A stretch of DNA of 21,581 bases from Amoeboradix gromovi (taxonomy: Eukaryota > Sanchytriomycota > Sanchytriomycetes > Sanchytriales > Sanchytriaceae), in the NCBI GenBank assembly GCA_018985225.1, contig JADGIF010000091.1:1-21581 (forward strand). The letters are read 5' to 3'. The notes beneath the pieces were generated by a model that saw only the letters and a list, made by a program, of their open reading frames with translations, was not told the origin of the DNA and made no database searches. Position numbers and translations under genes: made by a program. Positions 8,974 to 15,768 of this stretch are shown here, in pieces; position 1 is the stretch's first letter; every line of letters starts with the position of its first letter.

Positions 8974-8997
8974 TTTGATAAATAATCAAAAACCCCC

Positions 8998-9003
8998 TAT
9001 ATA
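8998..9003 (-). promoter_or_regulatory. TATA box of the tectonin-like gene
   Basis: TATATA on the minus strand, 25-30 bp before the ATG at 8973. With the usual TATA-to-start distance, transcription would begin at or within a few bases of the ATG, giving an almost leaderless mRNA. Confidence 0.55.
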
Positions 9004-9038
9004 GTAGAGCTCAGGTTGGAGGGGCTAATAGAATCACG

Positions 9039-9303
9039 GCAAGCATCTCGTTTATAAACATAATTTCAAGAGTGCTTGCCAAACCCTACGATGATATTGG
9101 GATGTGGAAATTATTCATGGCAGTTACTGCAATAAGACAATCTTGTAATAAGGAACCTCAATATTTGCTGTACAAGCAGAGCAGGCATTACCGCTGCTCT
9201 GCCATTTCACAACAATGCATATCAACCATTCAGCTACTTACATGATGACAAACTCTACTGCATGTCATCATGTGATAGCGTTGCCGCAGACTTCTAGCTA
9301 TCA
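9039..9303. other. Cluster of four hairpins in non-coding DNA
   Basis: Four inverted repeats follow one another. 9039-9046/9073-9080 (GGCAAGCA / TGCTTGCC, 8 bp). 9176-9184/9194-9202 (GCAGAGCAG / CTGCTCTGC, 9 bp perfect, 9-nt loop). 9241-9250/9263-9272 (CATGATGACA / TGTCATCATG, 10 bp perfect, 12-nt loop). 9273-9279/9297-9303 (TGATAGC / GCTATCA, 7 bp). The third and fourth abut. No coding frame covers them, and I could not match them to tRNA, snRNA, SRP or RNase P RNA. This may be an unknown structured RNA or part of a foldback element. Confidence 0.45.
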
Positions 9304-9809
9304 TTATGATGCATCAACAATCGAGCTGTTATAGCTGGAAAGTCGGCTTGTTTCTGTTTCTTTCTTTCTACACTTCTAGCGAATATTTCAAGAAATAACC
9401 CGCAGTGATCTTGCGTATGACGTTACATTACATATTCTGACATGATTGCAATGCTAATTTAAGTAGTTTCTCAAGAAAGGAGAGTGTTAAATAGAATTAA
9501 GATCAGTGAGGTCAGTGCATGGCTTTAACAAGGACCATTTATTTTCATTAGAATACAGTCAAGTGTGTCTACAAACTCCCAAGTCCTCCAAGTGGAAAAG
9601 ATTTCCTATCCAAGGGTTATTGCTAATGTCACTATCTACAAGTGCACTACTCACGAATAAATCTGTGATCAACTGTCGAAATACGTAAGTGAATGAAGGT
9701 TAGTACAATTTCAGAGTGCCATGATTTGGTTTTCTGTTGTGGTCGAGTCTGAAGAGAAAGATATTGAAAGGTGTTGTAAGCTAGCTGAAAATTCGAGCAA
9801 GTCACCATT
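9304..9809. other. Intergenic, no gene seen
   Basis: Only short chance frames are present. A + frame at 9506-9688 has no ATG start of note and no recognisable motif. I see no mobile-element similarity. Confidence 0.4.
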
Positions 9810-10458
9810 TTATTGATTTTCATTCATATAGAAATCTGTTGGTCCTGGTGGGAGGATTCTTGGGATGCTACTTGTCAAATTATTAGAATTCACTTGTAGG
9901 CACCACAATGTCACAGGCAAATCAGCAGAGATGATTCCAGCGATATCAATTTGATACACACTCAGGAATCCAAGTGTAGGTGGTAAAAATTCACCTTTAT
10001 CGTGCCATTTAGTTGCAAACTACGCCAGTCAATAGCAGTCACTTTGCCATTGGCACAAACAGTACCCACTTCAGACGCAGTGCAGCAATTAGACTTTACT
10101 TTGGCATATTTTTCAGGATGAAATGTCCATATTCAAGACCTTTTACTGATTTAGTAACCATTGGACATTTGGATGAAGTGGGGTAAAGCCATACTTCAAA
10201 TAGATTTGAAGTTTCAATAACGTTGAATGTTGAACGGATATTATTATTTTTGAAACTGGAGCATTAGAAGCACACTCACTGCTATCACACGCTGCTTAAG
10301 TGCTAAAGAGAAAATGTGGATACTTTGCAGGCACTGAAGTCCAAGTTGTGGGGTTTCCTGGCGTAAACCCCTGAGTGCATTAAATCTTATTATCTGCAGT
10401 TACCCCTCATGCACCGATGTCAGGGAGGGAGATTTGCTTCAGTGCTACCGCGTCGTCC
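9810..10458 (-). pseudogene. Decayed paralogue of the tectonin-like gene
   Basis: From 10458 leftward the minus strand encodes VALKQISLPDIGA, then a stop, then GVTADNKI, a stop, and CTQGF...TTWTSV. These align position by position with VALKQISLSDTSACGV...CTQGF...TTWTSV of the intact gene at 7984-8973. Two codons at Cys positions are TGA or TAA. The DNA is clearly alike (10320-10450 against 8640-8770). Further left the frame is broken, but an open segment at about 10010-9810 reads KWHDKGEFLPPTLGF and ends in a TAA that again lies in AATAAA. It has lost its N-terminal part: similarity ends exactly where the pyroglutamyl-peptidase reading frame begins. Confidence 0.8.
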
Positions 10459-11187
10459 ATGTTCATAACTGGTTTTGGCCCTTTTCCGAGAGTGAAAGAA
10501 AACCCATCTTTAGAGGTGGTTAAGTCATTTATTGGTGATAACAGATTGGCAATTTTGCCAAGAGATAAATTTGTTATAACTGAGTGGGTAAAATTAGTAC
10601 TGAACAATTTTTATGGAAGTTTTGTCAAGCTGTTTGTAGGCTCTACTGATTCATGTATTTTGGATCTACTGGGTTCCTTGCAGATAACAGACAATTCATC
10701 TGAAAGTAATTTAAGACTGTTTTTTGATTTTAATGAGGTAAAATTGCCGGTTTGCTTACCTATCTGTTGTGCCGTTTCTTATGAATACGTTCAGAAAATA
10801 ATAGAGTTTTATTGGAAACAACCATTTCAGTATTCTATCCATGTTGGAGTTGGACAGCCTGGTGCGTACAAATTGGAATTGCTTGGAAATATTAACCACT
10901 CGTCACCGGATATTTACGACTCATTGCCCACTGTGGTTCCTTTCAAATCGGTACATACCGTGTTGCCGGTTGCTCAAGTATTTCGGAGATTAAGGGATAA
11001 ATTCAATGTGGAATTGAGTACAGATGCCGGATCATACGTGTGTGACTATACCATGGCTATTGCGAATTATTGTTCGCGCGGAAGAAGTCTATTTATACAC
11101 GTGCCATCAGATGGTCAAGTTTCGGAAATGATACGGTTTGTAAATGAAGTGAATTCTATATTACAGGAGATTCTGGACAATCAATAA
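10459..11187 (+). CDS. Pyroglutamyl-peptidase I (C15 cysteine peptidase)
   Basis: A 242-residue enzyme that removes N-terminal pyroglutamate from peptides in the cytosol. The start MFITGFGPFPRVKENPS matches the N-terminus of the family (VTGFGPFG...NxSW). The catalytic triad is visible: Glu140 in HVGVGQPGAYKLELLGN, Cys195 in STDAGSYVCDYT and His214 in GRSLFIHVP. Family members are about 210 residues long. The excess lies between residues about 35 and 95, a segment with no counterpart in the human enzyme and no obvious GT...AG intron that would restore it. An ATG 42 bp upstream (10417) is in frame but sits in sequence derived from the neighbouring pseudogene, so I chose 10459. No TATA box is seen close by. 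The TAA stop lies in AATAAA (11183-11188). Confidence 0.92.
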   Translation: MFITGFGPFPRVKENPSLEVVKSFIGDNRLAILPRDKFVITEWVKLVLNNFYGSFVKLFVGSTDSCILDLLGSLQITDNSSESNLRLFFDFNEVKLPVCLPICCAVSYEYVQKIIEFYWKQPFQYSIHVGVGQPGAYKLELLGNINHSSPDIYDSLPTVVPFKSVHTVLPVAQVFRRLRDKFNVELSTDAGSYVCDYTMAIANYCSRGRSLFIHVPSDGQVSEMIRFVNEVNSILQEILDNQ

Positions 11188-11304
11188 ACGTTCAATAGCC
11201 GATTCCGTTTGCTATTTATTGACTCTTGCACTTCACCTTACCGACTAGACATGTGGGACATCAAAATCAAGAGATCTAGTTTAAATACTTGATGTTGAAC
11301 GTTT
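11186..11304. repeat. 10-bp inverted repeat bracketing about 100 bp
   Basis: AAACGTTCAA at 11186-11195, overlapping the pyroglutamyl-peptidase stop, is matched by a perfect TTGAACGTTT at 11295-11304. The enclosed stretch has no gene. It could be the ends of a small insertion, a long stem in the 3' region, or chance. Confidence 0.4.
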
Positions 11305-11354
11305 GTCATTTTTCTTCTACATTTCAAATAGAAAACATCAAGGACTTAAGCGAT

Positions 11355-11420
11355 TTCGTAATTCCTCGCAAAACGTCCTGATTTCCGAAAGAATCAGTAG
11401 TTTCAATAGAGGAACTGAGG
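11355..11420 (-). pseudogene. Short Fanzor 3'-end remnant
   Basis: CCTCG..AAAA.GTCCTGATTTCCGA followed by a degraded CACAGAGAAACTAG-like stretch matches the reverse complement of the right end of the copy at 12130-12180, including bases just past the end shared by the other copies. No coding content remains. Confidence 0.55.
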
Positions 11421-11589
11421 AAAGTTCCGCAATTGATTACAAGAGATAATGAGGAGTACTCATAACTATAGAAAGATGACCAATTAGTGACGGAGGTCGC
11501 TTGATCACTATAGATAATTTATTGAGTCGAAAACGGTTACTGCGATACCTGCTTCATAGTAAACAATATGAAGTACATAAAATGATTTA

Positions 11590-12200
11590 AACAGCTCGAT
11601 TGTCTTCATGAATAAATCATTTATCGCGAATTTGTATGCATGTTTGTATAATTTCAAGACTTTTCCAGACTTTTCTAATAGCTCAAATACTAGATATTCT
11701 TCCATTTCGCAAATGGTAAATCAATTCTAAATAAATAACTAGTAGGTACAGCATACAAAGACATATGATCTGATATACTTACCCTCGTTGGATACGAGCC
11801 AGATGCTAAGTAGCTTGTCGAGCAAGGTCGCAAGAAACATGTCTACAATGTCCCATTACGCATTCAAGGAACGCTTGAAGTTCAAGTGCAAACAAAGAGG
11901 AAAGACGGTAATCGAATGTAATGAGTCATTTACTAGTCAGACATGTACAAGGTGTGGTACTCTAAAGAAAACCAACTTAGAAACCTACACATGTACCAAT
12001 TGTCATTTGAAGATAGATAGAGACCATATGGCAGCAAGGAACATATACATCAAGTATCTGCATCCTTATTCAATCCCGCCTCAGGGTAGTGAAAGCGTGA
12101 GCAATCACTGTAACGGAGAATTTAGCACTGCTAGTTTCTCTGTGGAATTCTCGATTTTCTCGGAAATCAGGACTTTTAACGAGGAGCAGATCTAATAAAT
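11590..12200 (+). pseudogene. Fanzor/TnpB-like nuclease, best-preserved C-terminal half
   Basis: An uninterrupted frame from about 11746 to the TAA at 12193-12195 encodes the C-terminal half of an RNA-guided nuclease of the TnpB/Fanzor group. In order: YDLIYLPSLDTSQM (the strand-helix before the second RuvC part), MSHYAFKERLKFKCKQRGK, RuvC-II Glu in CNESFTSQTC, a zinc ribbon CTRC...CTNC, and RuvC-III Asp in KIDRDHMAARN. All these key residues are intact. RuvC-I and the N-terminal part are missing. Upstream (11600-11723) a frame reading SSIVFMNKSFIANLY ends in a stop and is shared with the copy at 14590-14740. The frame has no proper ATG start near the domain, so the copy is 5'-truncated and probably dead. 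AATAAA overlaps its stop. Confidence 0.85.
12116..12168 (+). ncRNA. Conserved hairpins at the Fanzor 3' end, candidate omegaRNA region
   Basis: Hairpin 1: GAGAA(12116-12120)...TTAGC-ACT-GCTAG...TTCTC(12136-12140). In the copy at 14205-14230 the outer part of the inner stem is C-G where here it is T-G, so pairing is kept despite the change. Hairpin 2: GATTT(12153-12157)-TCTCGG-AAATC(12164-12168), identical in the copies at about 6770 and 14180. TnpB/Fanzor guide RNAs typically come from the 3' end of the gene. That this is such an RNA is inference. Confidence 0.4.
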
Positions 12201-12584
12201 ATTTTGACGACAATCTGTTTGCTAATGAAAGAACATACAGACCAACAGCAAAAATCTTCAAATCTTGCTGTGCTCAAAACCGCTAAGTAATCATTCCTAT
12301 CATACGATTCAAAAAAGGTTACAGAAAACAGACTAGATCATTTTCGCCTTGTTAGCAACAGTCAATGGAGCTAAGCTATTTTTAACTGATACCTCAACCG
12401 AAATAATAGGTCATTAGCATTACTACGTATATTTTCAGAACACATCTTTGTTTGTGTGGTGCGAGCTATATTGTATCAGTTCTAAAAAACAAGTTGATGT
12501 CAAAACGGAAATATGGCAATTTTTTAAGAGTCTAAAAATGATTTCTATGGAATGTGAACGCCTTATAAAAAGTACTGATTCTGT
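12201..12584. other. Intergenic, no gene seen
   Basis: No open frame of note and no similarity to other parts of the window was found between the two Fanzor remnants. Confidence 0.4.
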
Positions 12585-12700
12585 ATAGAGTCAAGAATTA
12601 CCACAGAGAAACTAGAAAAGCCAGTCGCTGATTTACGGTATTTGCTCACACTTCCAAAACCTTCAGACTAGATTGCCATCTGGTTTCTGTTTGCCTTCGC
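12585..12700 (-). pseudogene. Degraded Fanzor 3'-end remnant
   Basis: CCACAGAGAAACTAG (12601-12615) and GCTCACACTTCCAAAACCTTC with the bases around it match the reverse complement of the 12075-12145 part of the best copy (CCACAGAGAAACTAGC ... GCTCACGCTTTCACTACCCTGAGG), with many substitutions. No coding content remains. Confidence 0.6.
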
Positions 12701-12957
12701 ATAATAGTGTAATTGCTGATAAATAAGATAATCAAGTTTTTATACGCTTTGAATTCCAGAAAGAGAGTAAATTGGAGCGGCATAACTCATGCGATAACAA
12801 CAAATGGTTTACTCAACTAAACTCGAGACTTGTTAGGAAGTGACGAGAGACCTAGTTGGTAGGAGGAATGATAAAATAATTCGCTTGGTATATAGGCAGC
12901 ACAATATGGGGTACTTCTTGGAGAATTAGACATTTCGGTTTTCAGAATGACTATCCC

Positions 12958-12963
12958 TATATA
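12958..12963 (+). promoter_or_regulatory. TATA box upstream of ATG12
   Basis: TATATA lies 46-51 bp before the ATG at 13009, followed by a T/C-rich stretch, a usual arrangement for a short leader. Confidence 0.45.
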
Positions 12964-13008
12964 CAACTAGTTTTCTCGTTTCCTTTTCGTTTCGAGTTTT
13001 GACTTCTA

Positions 13009-13269
13009 ATGTCAAAGGTCCAAATCAGACTGTTTGCAATGGGTTCTTCACCACAAATACGGCAGAACCAACTAAAGATTAGTGATCAGACTTCCATAGC
13101 CCAGCTCTTGGTGTTTATTAAGAAACAAATCAAAGTAGAGCAATTATTTCTTTACATTAACAATCAATTCTCTCCTTCTATGAACGAGGTATTGTGTGAC
13201 ATTGTAAATGTATACGGCAAAGACGGAAACATAATGATCTATTATTCTACAACACCTGCAATGGGTTAA
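13009..13269 (+). CDS. ATG12: Autophagy ubiquitin-like protein ATG12
   Basis: An 86-residue ubiquitin-fold protein. It follows the ATG12 pattern closely: VQIRLFAMGSSPQIRQNQLKIS, FIKKQIKVEQLFLYINNQFSPSMNE, and a C-terminal YGKDGNIMIYYSTTPAMG. In the family, the exposed C-terminal Gly is activated by ATG7 and joined through ATG10 to a Lys of ATG5; the conjugate with ATG16 drives ATG8 lipidation in autophagosome formation. Gly86 is the last residue here, as expected, since ATG12 needs no C-terminal processing. The residue before it is Met instead of the usual Trp. The variable N-terminal extension of other ATG12 proteins is absent. The stop overlaps AATAAA (13268-13273), and the YEATS gene starts 31 bp later. 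Confidence 0.93.
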   Translation: MSKVQIRLFAMGSSPQIRQNQLKISDQTSIAQLLVFIKKQIKVEQLFLYINNQFSPSMNEVLCDIVNVYGKDGNIMIYYSTTPAMG

Positions 13270-13300
13270 TAAATTTTTGATTTGTAAAACGCTCCTTTTA

Positions 13301-13894
13301 ATGCTAAAGGTTAGAAAACTCAACACAATTTACAGAATTCCAATCGTCTATGGAAACTATGCAGTACAAATTGCTCAGGCAGAAAATGCTCAAGAGCCGG
13401 AAAGGCATACCCACAGGTGGACACTCTATGTTCGGGGCGTAAATGGAGAAGACATTAGTTATTATATCAAAAAAATAGAGTTTAAACTGCATGAGTCTTT
13501 TGACGAGCCCATAAGAACTATTAGTAGCCCGCCTTATGAGGTTACGGAAACGGGTTGGGGCGAGTTCAGTACTTCCATGAGATTATTCTTTATTGACAGT
13601 TCTGAAAAACCGGTCGTCTTAACTCACAATCTCGCTCTTTTTGATCATAAAGACTTACCTAACACTCTCAAAGTCGAACCGTATAAAGAGGGCGTAAAGA
13701 GCGAGTACTACGATGAATTAATTTTCCAAGATGCTACAACAGAAATGGCAAAAATATTAGAAGAAAATCATAGCAAGTCAATCCCAATTCATGAGAATGT
13801 TGACTGCTTCTATACCAAAGAATTAGAGGAGCAACTGATGCTAGAATTTGACGACTTAGAAGCAGAGATTTTGGCAGAGTTGGAAGGCAAATAA
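13301..13894 (+). CDS. YEATS-domain protein, Yaf9/GAS41 type
   Basis: A 197-residue protein. The YEATS domain spans about residues 12-115: RIPIVYGNYA, HTHRWTLYVRG, IKKIEFKLHESF (61-67) and YEVTETGWGEF (79-89), then RLFFIDSSEKPVVLTHNL. His64, Ser66, Phe67, Trp86 and Phe89 sit at the positions that form the acyl-lysine reading pocket in this family. Residues about 145-197 form an acidic helix that fits the coiled coil of Yaf9/GAS41. In fungi and animals this protein is a shared subunit of the SWR1 (H2A.Z exchange) and NuA4/TIP60 complexes. The start is the ATG at 13301. Only 31 bp separate it from the ATG12 stop, so its promoter must lie within ATG12, or the two share a transcript. The TAA stop lies in AATAAA (13890-13895). 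Confidence 0.93.
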   Translation: MLKVRKLNTIYRIPIVYGNYAVQIAQAENAQEPERHTHRWTLYVRGVNGEDISYYIKKIEFKLHESFDEPIRTISSPPYEVTETGWGEFSTSMRLFFIDSSEKPVVLTHNLALFDHKDLPNTLKVEPYKEGVKSEYYDELIFQDATTEMAKILEENHSKSIPIHENVDCFYTKELEEQLMLEFDDLEAEILAELEGK

Positions 13895-14153
13895 ATTGCA
13901 GTCATTTTACTTATGAAAAATGCTCTTAAACAAGAACTCTCTGGTTAAAAGTCTTATTAATGTCTGAAAGTCTGAGACTACAATTATGTTATCTAGAACA
14001 AGTATTTGAAAAATGAATTTCCTTAGAGCAAAGACAATAAATTTATATACAGCGTAGATCGTAAATAGATTGCTTAAGAGCAATTTTACCAGTTCACCCT
14101 TGGTAAAGACAACAGATATGTTTGATTCCGCTAAGTTTGTGCAAATATGGGAA
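13895..14153. other. Intergenic, no gene seen
   Basis: Downstream of the YEATS gene and beside the right end of the Fanzor copy. No motif or repeat was recognised. Confidence 0.4.
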
Positions 14154-14790
14154 TTAAGTACTTTGATTAAAAGTCCTGATTTCCGAGAAAATCGAGAATT
14201 CCACAGAGAAACTAGCAATGCTAGATCTCCGTTACAGTGATCGCTCACGCTTTCACTACCCTGAGGCGGGATTGATTAAGGATGCAGATACTTGATGTAT
14301 ATGTTCCTTGCTGCCATATGATCTCTATCTATCTTCAAATGACACTTTGTACAGGTTCAGGTTTCTAAGTTGGTTTTCTTTAAAGTACCATACCTCGTAC
14401 ATGGCATCGGATTTGTTCCTTGGTGCCATGTGGTCCATGTCGACTTCCAAATGACACTATGTGCATGAATAGCTCTCCAAATTGGTTTTCTTTAGAGTGC
14501 CACATACTGTACATGGCATCTAATTCTTCCATGTTTGGACCAGCTTATCAGTCTGAGACGAATGTATGCTGCACCTGTTAATTATTTATTTAGAATTGAT
14601 ATACCATTTGCGAAAAGGAAGAATATCGAGTGTTTAAGCTATTAGGAAAATCTGGAAAAGTCTTGAAATGATACAAAAATATATACAAATTCGCGATTAA
14701 TGATTTATTCAAGAAAACAATCGAGCTGCCCAGGTCTGCAAAATTAAATTTAACAATCTGATTTATCATCTTGACCAATAAGGGATTGTT
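14154..14790 (-). pseudogene. Fanzor/TnpB-like copy with duplicated zinc ribbon
   Basis: Read on the minus strand: an upstream frame (14740-14590) with SSIVFLNKSLIANLY and ending SQMVYQF before a stop, matching the segment upstream of the copy at 11590. Then a deletion that removes the part up to RuvC-II. Then two tandem zinc-ribbon/RuvC-III modules (CTVCGTLKKTNLES ... MDHMAPRN and, with a Cys-to-Tyr change, CTRYGTLKKTNLET, stop, CTKCHLKIDRDHMAARN). Then the conserved 3' hairpin region and a right end CTTTTAATCAAAGTACTTA. In-frame stops show it is dead. Its order and strand are the mirror image of the 11590-12200 copy. Confidence 0.8.
14303..14526. repeat. 112-bp tandem duplication of the zinc-ribbon module
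   Basis: Units 14303-14414 and 14415-14526 both start GTTCCTT and both end with GTACATGGCATC followed by a short A/T stretch. They share the Cys-x2-Cys and RuvC-III coding part of the Fanzor remnant, with divergence between units. Confidence 0.75.
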
Positions 14791-14886
14791 TACATAGCTC
14801 AGCAGAATTATTCTGTTATATTTAGTTTTAAGAAAGCTCTAACTCGAGTAATTGGCCTAGTGTATAAGTTTAAATCATGTTTATTT

Positions 14887-15270
14887 CTATTTCACAAATT
14901 TGAATCCTCCCGCGAAGCAAAATACTAATTCACCATCTTGATCCTTTGCTTCTAGCTTTATTGAGTAGTCCCCACCTGGAGCAATACCGGGAAGATTGAA
15001 TTCCTTCTTGGCGATGTTTGGACCATAGATTGGACAAGGTAAGAATGTGCAGATGTCTTCATTCTTTTCTGCTACACCAAATCCTCTATACTTCACTGAG
15101 ACTTTTATAGTTCCAGCAGTAATTTGCTTGTGAAAGTTACCAGCAGCTACAACCGATGCGGGAACATTTGGTTTAATCACGTCATCGAAATCTAAAGATT
15201 CAATTTCAAAAGTACCTTTACTGCTGCAAGATGCAATTGAAGCTAATGCTAGTGACAAAATAAAGACCAT
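14887..15270 (-). CDS. ML-domain lipid-binding protein (NPC2 / PG-PI transfer protein type)
   Basis: A 127-residue protein. Residues 1-14 (MVFILSLALASIAS) are a clear signal peptide, with a Cys directly after. The rest shows the ML (MD-2-related lipid recognition) pattern: a beta-rich chain with PNVPASVVAAGNFHKQITAGTIKVSV, a Cys pair in DICTFLPCPI, and a C-terminal LEAKDQDGELVFCFAGGFKFV. Such proteins bind sterols or phospholipids in a greasy pocket in the lysosome/vacuole or outside the cell; fungal members transfer phosphatidylglycerol and phosphatidylinositol. The substrate here is unknown. The start is the ATG at 15270. A TATA-like CTATTTAAG lies 21-29 bp upstream. AATAAA begins 1 nt after the TAG stop. 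Confidence 0.85.
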   Translation of the reverse strand: MVFILSLALASIASCSSKGTFEIESLDFDDVIKPNVPASVVAAGNFHKQITAGTIKVSVKYRGFGVAEKNEDICTFLPCPIYGPNIAKKEFNLPGIAPGGDYSIKLEAKDQDGELVFCFAGGFKFVK

Positions 15271-15290
15271 TATCAAAAAACTCTTCTTGC

Positions 15291-15299
15291 CTTAAATAG
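15291..15299 (-). promoter_or_regulatory. TATA-like box of the ML gene
   Basis: CTATTTAAG on the minus strand, 21-29 bp before the ATG, followed by a T-run and TGATA just before the start. The tectonin-like gene has the same arrangement (TATATA, T-run, TGATTAT), suggesting a shared promoter design. Confidence 0.5.
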
Positions 15300-15768
15300 C
15301 GGTATGTGTATGAGATCAACCGTGTATGGTATAAAAATTATTAAAAAACCAATTGTTCCAGTATCGCCAAGTGGTTGATAGCCATTATTTAGCCGCGGGA
15401 GAAGTAAAGTTTAAGCGACCATCCACAGTTTCAATGAAATTGCGCATGGAAAACAAGGCAAATTACGATATTCCTTGACACTTATATCCACTGTGAAAGT
15501 AATTTGAGACATGCAATCAGAAGCTGACCCCTTCTCTCTAGATAGTTCAGTGGTGTACACAATGGATACCCTGAAGGGATCGCTGCTTTAAAGCTAATTT
15601 TTGCCATTCAGTCTCTTCATAAAAGATGCAGTATCTCATTAAAATAGCCTGTGAGCGTAGTCATCACCCCATAAACGTCTCTTGGCACCTTTCCCTGAAT
15701 GAAAGCCATAAAGACGTTCTGCTTTATGGAATAACGACTTTTCTATACAAACTGATTTACTTGTTTAA
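15300..15768. other. Intergenic, no secure gene
   Basis: The minus strand has a 30-codon ATG frame (15709-15617) beginning MAFIQGKVPRDVYG, which looks protein-like but is too short to support. Nothing else was recognised. Confidence 0.35.

Noticed and set aside
9506-9688. 60-codon plus-strand frame
   Set aside because: Low complexity of evidence: no ATG context, no motif, and length expected by chance.
11508-11705. 65-codon minus-strand frame upstream of the best Fanzor copy
   Set aside because: The related copy at 14.6 kb has stops in this frame; similarity is better explained by the opposite strand, which belongs to the element.
13310-13335. GT...AG stretch near the YEATS start, a possible 26-nt intron
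   Set aside because: Removing it shifts the frame away from the conserved RIPIVYGN; the unspliced frame is the right one.
13907-14248. 113-codon minus-strand frame beside the Fanzor copy
   Set aside because: It begins inside the Fanzor 3' end in another frame and runs into unrelated DNA; no motif and no ATG of note.
15617-15709. 30-codon minus-strand frame MAFIQGKVPRDVYG...
   Set aside because: Protein-like in appearance, but too short and without family match, signals or neighbours to support a gene.
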